Positions 40,936 through 49,164 of a stretch of DNA of 64,000 bases are shown here, piece after piece (the stretch's first letter is position 1; the number at the start of each line of letters is the position of its first letter). Location: the NCBI GenBank assembly GCA_046331175.1, contig JAXLRI010000004.1, positions 186,001 to 250,000 on the forward strand, written 5' to 3'. Both the position numbers and the translations under genes were made by a program. The DNA comes from JAWKIW01 sp046331175 (GTDB lineage Bacteria > Actinomycetota > Acidimicrobiia > Acidimicrobiales > Acidimicrobilacustridaceae). The notes under the pieces were generated by a model. The model was given only the letters and a program-made list of their open reading frames with translations, had not been told where the DNA came from and searched no databases.

Positions 40936-42447
40936 CTACCGCCAGCGGTAGTTGGGGGCTTCCTCGGTGATGGTGACGTCGTGGGGGTGGCTCTCGCGCA
41001 GGCCGGCCGGCGACATGCGCACGAACTTGGCCTTCACCTGCATGTCGGCGATGGTGGCGCAGCCGGTGTAGCCCATGGCCTGGCGGAGGCCGCCGATGAG
41101 CTGGTGGACGAGGTGCTTCACCGGGCCGGTGTAGGGCACCCGGGCCTCGATGCCCTCGGGCACCAGCTTCTCGGCCGAGTCGACGTGGTCCTGGAAGTAG
41201 CGGTCCTTCGAGTAGCCGCGGGCCTTCATGGCGCCCATCGAGCCCATGCCCCGGTACTCCTTGAAGCGCTCGCCCTGCACCACCACGACCTCGCCGGGGC
41301 TCTCGTCGGAGCCGGCGAGCAGGCTGCCGATCATCACGCAGTCGGCCCCGGCGGCCAGCGCCTTGGGGACGTCGCCGGTGAACTGGATGCCACCGTCGGC
41401 GATGACCGACACGCCGGCGGGCCGGGCGACGCGGGCGCAGTCGAAGATGGCCGAGATCTGCGGCACGCCGACGCCGGTGACCACCCGGGTGGTGCAGATG
41501 GAGCCCGGGCCGATGCCCACCTTGATGGCATCGGCGCCGGCGTCGACGAGCGCCCGGGCCGCTTCGGAGGTGGCGATGTTGCCGGCGACCAGCGGCCCGT
41601 CCCACACGGCCCGCAGCGCCTGCACGGTCTCGATGACCGAGGCGGCGTGGCCATGGGCGGTGTCGACGATGAGGACGTCGACGCCGGCCTCGATGAGCGC
41701 CTTGGCCCGATCGAGGGTGTCGGCCCCGGTTCCCACGGCCGCGGCCGCGATGAGCCGGCCGTCGGCGTCCTTGGTGGCGTTGGGGAAGTCGATCTTCTTC
41801 TGGATGTCCTTGATGGTGATGAGGCCCCGCAGCGTGCCGTCGCTGTCGACCACCGGCAGCTTCTCGACCCGCGAGTGGCGGAAGATCTCCTTGGCCTGCT
41901 CGAGGGTGGTGCCCACCGGCGCCGTGAGCAGGTTCTCGGTGGTCATCAGCTCGGAGATGGTGCGGCTGGGGTCGTCCTCGAAGCGCAGGTCGCGGTTGGT
42001 GAGGATGCCGACGAGCTTGTTGGTGTCGTCGGTGATCGGCACGCCCGAGATGTGGAACTGGGCCATCAGGTCGAGGGCGTCCTGCACCGGCCGGTTGGGG
42101 CGCAGGGTGACGGGGTCGGTGATCATCCCCGACTCGGAGCGCTTCACCCGGTCGACCTCACCGGCCTGGCGCTCGACCGACAGGTTGCGGTGGATGACGC
42201 CGAGGCCGCCGAGGCGGGCCATGTCGATGCCCATCCGGGCCTCGGTGACGGTGTCCATGGCCGCCGAGACGATGGGGATGTTGAGGGGCACGCCGCGAGC
42301 GAAGGTGGAGGCGGTGTCCACCTCCTTGGGCTGCACCGCCGACTCGGCCGGCAGGAGCATCACGTCGTCGAAGGTGAGCCCCATGCGGCCGAACCGCGAC
42401 GTGTAGGGGTCGTCTCCGGCGGGGAGGGCGTCGTCGGTCAGGTTCAC
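40936..42447 (-). CDS. guaB: Inosine-5'-monophosphate dehydrogenase
   Basis: 503 aa, full length. The N-terminal part has LTFDDVMLLPAES. Two CBS domains are inserted in the barrel (about residues 105-225, for example HISGVPITDDTNKLVGI and EKLPVVDSDGTLRGL). The catalytic loop is GPGSICTTR with the nucleophile Cys. The flap region has YRGMGSMGAMKA. It oxidises IMP to XMP with NAD+, the first committed step to GMP, in the cytoplasm. The GTG start has GAGGTGG upstream. A housekeeping gene that marks this as chromosomal DNA. Confidence 0.97.
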   Translation of the reverse strand: MNLTDDALPAGDDPYTSRFGRMGLTFDDVMLLPAESAVQPKEVDTASTFARGVPLNIPIVSAAMDTVTEARMGIDMARLGGLGVIHRNLSVERQAGEVDRVKRSESGMITDPVTLRPNRPVQDALDLMAQFHISGVPITDDTNKLVGILTNRDLRFEDDPSRTISELMTTENLLTAPVGTTLEQAKEIFRHSRVEKLPVVDSDGTLRGLITIKDIQKKIDFPNATKDADGRLIAAAAVGTGADTLDRAKALIEAGVDVLIVDTAHGHAASVIETVQALRAVWDGPLVAGNIATSEAARALVDAGADAIKVGIGPGSICTTRVVTGVGVPQISAIFDCARVARPAGVSVIADGGIQFTGDVPKALAAGADCVMIGSLLAGSDESPGEVVVVQGERFKEYRGMGSMGAMKARGYSKDRYFQDHVDSAEKLVPEGIEARVPYTGPVKHLVHQLIGGLRQAMGYTGCATIADMQVKAKFVRMSPAGLRESHPHDVTITEEAPNYRWR

Positions 42448-42658
42448 GGGCCGGCCACCTCACTGCTCATGCGTGCTGCGAGCCCCCATCCTCGCACCTC
42501 CACGCCGCTTTCACGACCCGAGCCCGTGACCGGGTGGTGACCAGCGCGTGAACATCGGCCCACCGCCGCCGCGACCAGGGCGGACGGACGCGACCACCGC
42601 ACGCCGCCGACCCGTCGGCCCCGGCGGCGGTCCACCGCCGAGCGTCGAGGGAGCCGGC

Positions 42659-43222
42659 TCAGCCGCCGGCGAGGCGGACGGCGCGGACCGCAGCCGCGCG
42701 GAAGGTGGGCCCCGCCGGGTCTTCGGCGACCAGGAGCCCGTCGGCCAGCATCGTCCGCACCTGCTCGGGCGGGGTGCCGAGGAGGACGGCTGCGGCATCG
42801 AGGTCGAGGACCTCGTCGTCGGCCGGGACGTCGCCGGCGCCGTTCGAGCCCATCACCCCCGTCGGGGAGGCGGCCGCTGATGACGACGTCGCCGTCGTCG
42901 ACGAGGAGGGGGACGACGCCACGGGCGAGGAGGTGGACCGGCTCGTGGAGGTGGCCTCCTCGGGCGGCTCGGGGAGGACGTCGGCCGGCGACGGGGCATC
43001 GCTCGACGGCGCGCGGCGGGCGAGGACGCCGCGAACGACGAGCACGACGGCGATCGACCCGACGGCGTAGACCGCCAGCCGGCGCCAGCGCCGGGGATGC
43101 AGCCCGAGCGCCGCCCGGAGCCCGGCGACGAGGCCGCGGCGCACCGGTGGCGGCGCAGGGAGGTGGTCGGCCAGGCGGTCGAGGGCGTCGACGGGGTCGG
43201 TGAGGGCTTCGGCGGGCGTCAT
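42659..43222 (-). CDS. Single-pass membrane protein with excisionase-like C-terminal domain
   Basis: 187 aa. A cytoplasmic N-terminus ends in the basic HPRRWRR, then comes one membrane helix (LAVYAVGSIAVVLVVRGVL, about 50-68). A Ser/Thr/Pro-rich spacer follows (about 75-130). The C-terminus (LDLDAAAVLLGTPPEQVRTMLADGLL, then a short wing) resembles the helix-turn-helix of excisionase/MerR-like HTH_17 domains. By the positive-inside rule the C-terminus would face outside, which is odd for a DNA-binding fold. The ATG at 43222 has GGAGG upstream. Function unknown. Confidence 0.75.
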   Translation of the reverse strand: MTPAEALTDPVDALDRLADHLPAPPPVRRGLVAGLRAALGLHPRRWRRLAVYAVGSIAVVLVVRGVLARRAPSSDAPSPADVLPEPPEEATSTSRSTSSPVASSPSSSTTATSSSAAASPTGVMGSNGAGDVPADDEVLDLDAAAVLLGTPPEQVRTMLADGLLVAEDPAGPTFRAAAVRAVRLAGG

Positions 43223-43341
43223 GGCGGCCTCCAGTCGCAGGGTGCCCGGCACCTACCCTCGCCGCAGCCGGCCCACCACCCGATCCGCCCTCGCCGGACC
43301 GACCACGCCGGAACCGACCGGTCCCGGGTGGCGCGGGGTCG

Positions 43342-43347
43342 TAGGGT
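43342..43347 (+). promoter_or_regulatory. -10 box of a leaderless promoter
   Basis: TAGGGT ends 8 nt before the GTG at 43356. Confidence 0.5.
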
Positions 43348-43355
43348 GGCGGGCG

Positions 43356-45032
43356 GTGGGCGTGTGCTCGACGTGTGGATCGGCCGTGGCCGACGGGGCG
43401 ACCTGGTGCCCGACGTGCGGCCGCTCGCCGTCGACGGCGAGCGCGGGTGCCGGTGGTGTCGATGGTCCCGGCGGGCCGACGGCCGGGAACCCACCGCCGC
43501 CACCACCGCCGGGGGCCGACGGCGCGGCGGCGAAGCAGCTCCCGCCCCCGGCCACCCTGGGTCGACCCGTCGGCCCGACCCCTCCACCGCCGCCCTACCA
43601 GCGACCGCCGGTGGGACGAGGGCCGAGCGGCCCAAACCCGCCACCACCGGGGTCTGGACCACCTCCTGGCTTCGGGCCACCACCCGGGTACGGGCCACCA
43701 CCCGGCTACGGACCGCCACCCGGCTACGGACCGGGCTTCGGCGCACCCCCTGGCTACGGACCGCCACCCGGCTTCGGGCCACCACCCGGCTACGGACCGC
43801 CGCCGGGGTACGGGCCGCCGGGGTCACCGCTGCAGAGGCGGTCCAGCGACGGTGGGCGCATCGCGCTCATCGTCATCGGCGTGGTCCTCGCCTCGATCGT
43901 GCTCGGCGTGGGCATCCTCGTCGTCGGCGCCCGGTCGCTCGGCAGCTCGCTCAGCGCGAACCGCCGCAACGGGGTCCAGTCGGTCGCCGAACCGACCACG
44001 TACGACCACTGGCACCAGGCCTTCGCCATCGACGTGTGCGGCACCACCCTCCCACCGCTGGTCGACCGGGGCACCGACCAGTACGGCATCCACACCCACG
44101 GCGACGGCATCATCCACGTCCACCCCTTCACCAACGACGTCGCCGGCGCCAACGCCACCTTCGGGGTGTTCGCCGACCAGGTGGGCCTGGTCCTCGGCGC
44201 CGACCAGGTGCGCCTGCCCGACGGCACCACCAAGGCGAACGGCGACGACTGCAACGGCGCCCCCGGACGCTGGCAGCTCGTCGAGTGGGACGTCGACGAC
44301 CCCACGGCCGAGCCGGTCGTGCGCTACAGCGGCTTCGAGTCGGTCCGCTTCACCGCCGACCGCCACGCGTTCACCCTGGCCTTCCTCCCGTCCACCACCA
44401 CCCCCGCCCAGGTTCCCAAGCCCTCGAGCATCCCCACCCTCGACCAGCTCAGCGACGCCCCCAGCACCACCATCCGCCGCCCCGGTTCGACCAGCCCCCG
44501 CGGCACGACCCCTCCGAGCACCACGCCGCCCACGACCACCGCAGAACAGGCCGCCGAGGCCCAGGCGATGCTCCCCCTGCTCATCGACCACATCGACGGC
44601 CTGAACGCCGGATCGCCAGAGGTCGTCGACCCCGCCACCCTCCAGGAACAGGATCCGAGGCTCGCGCAGCTCATCCAGGAGGCCGGACCCGGTCCGGTCG
44701 TCCGCCGTACCTTCGGACGCAGGACCGGACCGCAGACGATCTGGATGGTCGACATCTTCCGTGTGCCGAGCGCCGCCGACGCCCAGCAGGCCTTCGAGCG
44801 GGTGTCGGCCGACCACATGACGCCCTCGGGCTCCACCCCCACCACCCCCACCACCCAGCGCCCGGCGGAGGGCGTCGCCGTGTTCGGCCCCTACACGTCC
44901 TCGATGCACACGGCCTACGTCGCGGTCGGACACAAGGGCCCCTACGTGGTGGTGGTCGAGCAGGTGTCCGCCGTTGCGTTCGAGCCGGACACGAAGTCGA
45001 TCGTCGATCAGCTCGCCAAGCTCCCGGGATAG
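43356..45032 (+). CDS. Zinc-ribbon membrane protein with Pro/Gly/Tyr repeats and HTHGDG domain
   Basis: 558 aa. An N-terminal zinc ribbon (CSTCGSAVADGATWCPTCG) is followed by a low-complexity PPPGYG/PPPGFG repeat region (about 50-160) and one membrane helix (about 172-195). An extracytoplasmic domain then contains WHQAFAIDVCG and GIHTHGDGIIHVHPF, a His-rich motif that looks metal-binding. After a Thr/Pro linker comes a C-terminal domain (about 400-558) shared with the next gene. The GTG start at 43356 follows the -10 box; longer starts would put the ribbon internally. Role unknown. Confidence 0.8.
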   Translation: MGVCSTCGSAVADGATWCPTCGRSPSTASAGAGGVDGPGGPTAGNPPPPPPPGADGAAAKQLPPPATLGRPVGPTPPPPPYQRPPVGRGPSGPNPPPPGSGPPPGFGPPPGYGPPPGYGPPPGYGPGFGAPPGYGPPPGFGPPPGYGPPPGYGPPGSPLQRRSSDGGRIALIVIGVVLASIVLGVGILVVGARSLGSSLSANRRNGVQSVAEPTTYDHWHQAFAIDVCGTTLPPLVDRGTDQYGIHTHGDGIIHVHPFTNDVAGANATFGVFADQVGLVLGADQVRLPDGTTKANGDDCNGAPGRWQLVEWDVDDPTAEPVVRYSGFESVRFTADRHAFTLAFLPSTTTPAQVPKPSSIPTLDQLSDAPSTTIRRPGSTSPRGTTPPSTTPPTTTAEQAAEAQAMLPLLIDHIDGLNAGSPEVVDPATLQEQDPRLAQLIQEAGPGPVVRRTFGRRTGPQTIWMVDIFRVPSAADAQQAFERVSADHMTPSGSTPTTPTTQRPAEGVAVFGPYTSSMHTAYVAVGHKGPYVVVVEQVSAVAFEPDTKSIVDQLAKLPG

Positions 45033-45058
45033 CCAGTCCACGGTCGCCGCTCGAGTCG

Positions 45059-45064
45059 TAGGGT
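45059..45064 (+). promoter_or_regulatory. -10 box of a leaderless promoter
   Basis: TAGGGT ends 7 nt before the GTG at 45072. Confidence 0.5.
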
Positions 45065-45071
45065 CACCACG

Positions 45072-46091
45072 GTGGGTGGATGTCCGACGTGCGGGACGGC
45101 GGTGGCCGACGGCGTGCGCTGGTGCCCGACGTGCGGTCGGGAGCAGACCGCGACCCCGCCGTCGACCCGGCCCCGCTCAAGCAGGTTCGAGGGCGCCCCC
45201 GGGGCGAACCCCCCTCCGCCTCCTCCAGCGCGGCCCGCCACCGAGGGATCACGCCGCGCCGATCTAGCGGACGCGCCGGCTGGAGGGGTGGGCTCGTGGT
45301 CGCCCCCTCCCTCGTGGGCGCCCCCGGCCGCCTGGCACCGACCGTTCTCACACCTCCCACCACCGGACGCCCTTCGACGCGGTTCGGCTGGTGAGCCGGC
45401 AGCACCCCCCGACGTAGGTCCACGGCCACCACATCCTCCGGTGCGATCAGGCCCCACCTGGCGCATGGCTCTGGTCGTGCTGGGCACGGTCACGGCGACA
45501 CTCACCGTCCTCGCGGCCGCCGTCATCTCCGCCGGCCACCGGTCGGCGACGACTGGGGCGTCGGCCGGCGGCGGACCGAGCGCGACCAGCGCACCTCCGA
45601 CCATCCGCCGCCCGTCACCCGAGGACCCGATGACCTCGTTCCTCCTCGACGAGGTGCCGGGCCTCCGGCTGCGGAGTCCCGCCACCGACATCGACCTCCC
45701 CCAGGTCGAGTCCACGAGCCCGTACCTGGGGGCCGCCCTGCGGGAGCACGGCACCGGACCGATCGTGACCCGACGCTTCGAGAGCACCACGCCAGCCGAG
45801 CGCCGGGTGATCACGATCGCCCAGCTCCCGACCGAGGCTGCGGCGGCGGAGGCCGTGGAGCAGCTCGTGACCACCAGCGCCCGCAGCTCCAGCTCGGGGT
45901 CCACCCCCACCACACAGCATCCGAGGACGGGCGTCACCGTCGTCGGTCCGATCGGCCTCACGACCTTCCACTCCGCCTACCTCGCCGCCGGGCACCAGGG
46001 CCGCTACCTGGTCGCCGTCGAGGAGGACGTCGCCGCGGCCGCCACCCCGGACACCGAGACGATCCTCCGCCAGCTCGACCGACTGCCCTGA
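45072..46091 (+). CDS. Zinc-ribbon membrane protein, shorter paralogue of its neighbour
   Basis: 339 aa. It has the same start (CPTCGTAVADGVRWCPTCG), a Pro-rich cytoplasmic linker, a membrane helix (about 134-155) and a C-terminal domain aligned with that of the preceding protein: GPIVTRRFESTTPAERRVITI parallels GPVVRRTFGRRTGPQTIWMV, and STPTTQHPRTGVTVVGP parallels STPTTPTTQRPAEGVAVFGP. It lacks the HTHGDG domain. The two genes look like a tandem duplication with domain loss or gain. Confidence 0.8.
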   Translation: MGGCPTCGTAVADGVRWCPTCGREQTATPPSTRPRSSRFEGAPGANPPPPPPARPATEGSRRADLADAPAGGVGSWSPPPSWAPPAAWHRPFSHLPPPDALRRGSAGEPAAPPDVGPRPPHPPVRSGPTWRMALVVLGTVTATLTVLAAAVISAGHRSATTGASAGGGPSATSAPPTIRRPSPEDPMTSFLLDEVPGLRLRSPATDIDLPQVESTSPYLGAALREHGTGPIVTRRFESTTPAERRVITIAQLPTEAAAAEAVEQLVTTSARSSSSGSTPTTQHPRTGVTVVGPIGLTTFHSAYLAAGHQGRYLVAVEEDVAAAATPDTETILRQLDRLP

Positions 46092-46161
46092 CCGGCCTCG
46101 ACCGTGGGACGCGGGTCGTGGCGCCGGCGCCGAGACGCCCACCGCGAGCGTGCGGCGCGGG

Positions 46162-47526
46162 TCAGGCGGAGCGGAGGTGCCAGGCCTTGGGGCGGGTGAA
46201 GGCGGCGATGCCGAGGGTCGACAGCGTCGAGCCCATGCCCGAGCTGCCCCGGCCCGACCACGGCAGGCGGGGGCTGACCCGGTCGCAGCAGTTCCAGTAG
46301 GCCGACCCGGCGTCGACCCGCCGCAGGATCGACCGGGCCCGGCCCTCGTCGCGGCAGTACACCCCGGCGGTCAGCCCGAAGTCGGTGTCGTTCATGGCGG
46401 CCAGCGCCTCGTCGTCACCCGCCACCGAGGCCACACCGATGATGGGCCCGAAGCTCTCGTCGCGCATGACGGCCATGGCGTTGGTGACGCCGGTGACGAC
46501 GGTGGGGGCGAACCAGGCACCGGGTCGGTCGAGGCGGTGGCCGCCGGTGCGGACGGTGGCGCCCTTGGCCACCGCGTCGTCGACCTGGGCCTCGAGCACG
46601 GCCAGCTGCTGGGGCCGGGTGAGCGGGCCGATGTAGGTGGCCTCGTCGGTCGGGTCGCCGACGACGAAGCCCTCGACCGTGCGCACCAGGTGCTCGACGA
46701 ACTCGTCGTGGACCGCTTCGTGCACGTAGATGCGCTCGACCGAGCAGCACGACTGGCCGGTGTTGTAGAAGGCGCCGTCGGCGAGGCCCTCGGCGGCGGC
46801 GGCCACGTCGACGTCGTCGGTGACGTAGACCGGGTCCTTGCCGCCGAGCTCGAGCTGCACCACCGCCAGCGACGGCGCCACCTCGACGGCGATGCGCTGG
46901 CCGGTCGGGTGCGACCCGGTGAAGAACACGCCGTCGATGCCAGTGGCCAACAGCGCCGCGCCGACGTCGCCGCCACCGATGAGCAAGCCGAACACGTCCT
47001 CGGGGACGCCGGCCTCCCACAGCAGGTCGGCGATGTTGCGGCCGGTCGTGGACGCCAGCTCGGACGGCTTGTAGAGGACGGCGTTGCCGGTGAGCAGGGC
47101 CGGCACGAACACGTTGGACCCCACGAAGTAGGGGTAGTTCCACGCCGAGATGTTGCCGACGACGCCGAGCGGCTCGTGGCTGATCACCTCGTGCAGGCCC
47201 TCCTCGGCCAGCACCGTCTGGTCGGCCACCGCCGCCTCGGCGTGCTCGAGGAAGAAGTCGAGCCGGGGCACCAGGCCGGCGAGCTCGTTGCGGGCCTGGC
47301 TGATCGGCTTGCCCGTCTCGGCGGTGAGGTCGGCGGCGAGCCGGTCGCGCTGGTCGATCACGGCAGCCCGGAAGCGCGAGAGCACGGCCAGGCGGTCGGC
47401 GAACGGCGTGTCGGCCCACGCCGGCTGGGTGGCGCGGGCCCGGTCGTAGATCGCCTCGACGTCGGCGGCGTCGGTGGCCGCGATCTCGGCGATGGGCTGG
47501 CCGGTGGCCGGGTTGGTGACCTGCAT
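46162..47526 (-). CDS. Aldehyde dehydrogenase family protein
   Basis: 454 aa NAD(P)+-dependent aldehyde dehydrogenase. It has the oxyanion Asn in SAWNYPYFVG, KPSELAS, a nucleotide loop at FTGSHPTGQRIA, the general base Glu in LELGGKDP, and the catalytic Cys in FYNTGQSCCSVER. All catalytic residues are present. Within the putative gamma-glutamyl amine cluster, it would oxidise the gamma-glutamylamino aldehyde to the acid, the step done by PuuC. It lies downstream of the lipoprotein gene by 79 nt. Confidence 0.9.
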   Translation of the reverse strand: MQVTNPATGQPIAEIAATDAADVEAIYDRARATQPAWADTPFADRLAVLSRFRAAVIDQRDRLAADLTAETGKPISQARNELAGLVPRLDFFLEHAEAAVADQTVLAEEGLHEVISHEPLGVVGNISAWNYPYFVGSNVFVPALLTGNAVLYKPSELASTTGRNIADLLWEAGVPEDVFGLLIGGGDVGAALLATGIDGVFFTGSHPTGQRIAVEVAPSLAVVQLELGGKDPVYVTDDVDVAAAAEGLADGAFYNTGQSCCSVERIYVHEAVHDEFVEHLVRTVEGFVVGDPTDEATYIGPLTRPQQLAVLEAQVDDAVAKGATVRTGGHRLDRPGAWFAPTVVTGVTNAMAVMRDESFGPIIGVASVAGDDEALAAMNDTDFGLTAGVYCRDEGRARSILRRVDAGSAYWNCCDRVSPRLPWSGRGSSGMGSTLSTLGIAAFTRPKAWHLRSA

Positions 47527-47605
47527 GGCGCAGAGTCTGATCGGCGGTGGCTCGGGCGGTCGAACCGGCGCGCCCGACGCCGCGCCGGGGTGGCTCGGCT
47601 CAGCG

Positions 47606-48361
47606 CTACGAGGCCGACAGCGCCGACACCCGCTCGTCGGGGTTCGGCGTGGCGCCGGCGAACCGCGACGACGAGGAGGCGCAGATCTCGCCGGTCGCCT
47701 CGGTCCAGCACTGCTCGTAGACCGAGGACACCTGCACGGGGCGCGTCGGACCGACGCGAGCGACCAGCTCGTCGAAGGAGAGGCCGCTCATGGCGCCGGC
47801 GGCCGTCTGCAGCGGCGCCGACACCTGACCCGACGAGGGCCGGTACGACCACCCGGTGAACACCTCGGCCCCGGGGTCGCCGGTGAGCGTCACGACCAGC
47901 GGGCCGAACGACACCCTGCGGACGCGCCGGCCGGCCTGGACCTCGTAGCCGCTGTCGACCTCGGGCGGTCCGTAGATCGAGGTGAGGGCGGCGAGGGTCG
48001 GCTCGGCGCCATCGCCGAAGGTCACCACCCCGAGGCCGTCGCCCCGAAGCTCGACGAGGTCCCGGGGCGGGCCGGGCTGGGGCCCGGGGACGGTCGCCGA
48101 GGTGCTGCCGGGGGTCGTGGCCGAGGTGCCGGTCGACGACGGATCCGGCCTGGTCACCGATGTGCTGGTGCCCGGCGCAGCCGCGGTCGCCGAGGGTGCC
48201 GCGCTCGTGGTGGCCGAGGGCGACGGTGAGCTGCTCCCCGAGCAGCCGCTCAGGGCCGCGGCTCCGACCACGGCGGCGCCGACGAGTCCGATCCATGCGG
48301 TTCGACCGGTCGAGGCACCTCTCGTCCTGCTGCTCCCCACCTGACCAGCATGGTCGATCAC
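47606..48361 (-). CDS. Lipoprotein of unknown function inside the dehydrogenase operon
   Basis: 251 aa. The signal sequence ends in the lipobox ALSGC. A Ser/Thr/Pro-rich linker of about 65 residues follows, then a globular domain (about 90-251). That domain contains LTSIYGPPEVDSGYEV and two late Cys (YEQCWTEATGEICASS) that may form a disulfide. It resembles extracytoplasmic domains in other actinobacterial lipoproteins. The GTG at 48361 overlaps the stop of the PuuD-like gene (GTGA); GTG 48340 is an alternative. It could be unrelated to the pathway despite the coupling. Confidence 0.75.
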   Translation of the reverse strand: MIDHAGQVGSSRTRGASTGRTAWIGLVGAAVVGAAALSGCSGSSSPSPSATTSAAPSATAAAPGTSTSVTRPDPSSTGTSATTPGSTSATVPGPQPGPPRDLVELRGDGLGVVTFGDGAEPTLAALTSIYGPPEVDSGYEVQAGRRVRRVSFGPLVVTLTGDPGAEVFTGWSYRPSSGQVSAPLQTAAGAMSGLSFDELVARVGPTRPVQVSSVYEQCWTEATGEICASSSSRFAGATPNPDERVSALSAS

Positions 48362-49164
48362 GCCGCGTCGCGCGCCGCGAGGCAGGCGTCGAGGAACGCT
48401 CGACGGATGGGCCCGTTGTCGAGCATCGAGCCGTCGTCGACGCCCTCGAAGAACTCCGGGTGCCACTGGACGCCCAGGGCGAACCGATCGTCGTCGGCGA
48501 GCCGGATCGCCTCGACGATGCCGTCGTCGGAGGACGTGGCCTCGACCACGAGCCCCGGCCCGACCTCCTTGACGGCCTGGTGGTGGACGCTGTTGACCAG
48601 CACGGTGCCGGGGCTCCCGTACAGGGCGGCCAGACCGCTGCCCTCGACCAGGTCGACGGTGTGCAGGTTCCGGTCGTAGCGCTCCTGGCTGCGGTGCACC
48701 CGCTCGGTGGCGCCCTGCTCGCGCTGGTCCTGCCAGAGCGTCCCGCCGAAGGCCACGTTGAGGATCTGGTGTCCGCGGCAGATCCCGAGCACGGGCTTGG
48801 CGGCGGCGAGGAAGCGCTGGACGAGGTCGAGCTCGTAGCGATCCCGCACCTCGTCGCCCTCCCACTCCGGCCGAAGCGGCTCCTCGCCGTAGGTGCGCGG
48901 GCACACGTCGGCACCGCCGTGCAGCAGCAGCCCGTCGAGGTCGTCCACGTAGTCGTCGGGGCTGAGCGGGGCGTCGGGCTTGACCGTCGGGATCGGGTAG
49001 GTGACGGCTCCGCCGGCCTGCACCCACCACGCCATCGACTGCTCGACGTACAGCAGGGTCTTGCCCTTGAAGATCGGGCGCTCGGGGTCGGGGTGGAAGA
49101 AGCAGGACGAGATGCCGATCCGAGGCGGGCGTGGCATCGCCCCGGCCGGCGCGGCACCGGTCAC
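48358..49164 (-). CDS. Gamma-glutamyl-gamma-aminobutyrate hydrolase family (PuuD-like class I amidotransferase)
   Basis: 268 aa. Class I glutamine-amidotransferase fold with GLLLHGGADVCPRTYG, the nucleophile Cys in LGICRGHQILNVAFGG, and catalytic His and Glu in GVQWHPEF. This matches PuuD, which removes glutamate from gamma-glutamylated intermediates. The GTG start overlaps the Fe-alcohol dehydrogenase stop (GTGA), and the lipoprotein start overlaps its own stop in the same way. Confidence 0.92.
   Translation of the reverse strand: MTGAAPAGAMPRPPRIGISSCFFHPDPERPIFKGKTLLYVEQSMAWWVQAGGAVTYPIPTVKPDAPLSPDDYVDDLDGLLLHGGADVCPRTYGEEPLRPEWEGDEVRDRYELDLVQRFLAAAKPVLGICRGHQILNVAFGGTLWQDQREQGATERVHRSQERYDRNLHTVDLVEGSGLAALYGSPGTVLVNSVHHQAVKEVGPGLVVEATSSDDGIVEAIRLADDDRFALGVQWHPEFFEGVDDGSMLDNGPIRRAFLDACLAARDAA

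Noticed and set aside
46092..46161. GGCGCCGGCGCC palindrome between a zinc-ribbon gene and the aldehyde dehydrogenase gene as a terminator
   Set aside because: Short alternating GC symmetry is frequent by chance at this base composition and no T-run follows.
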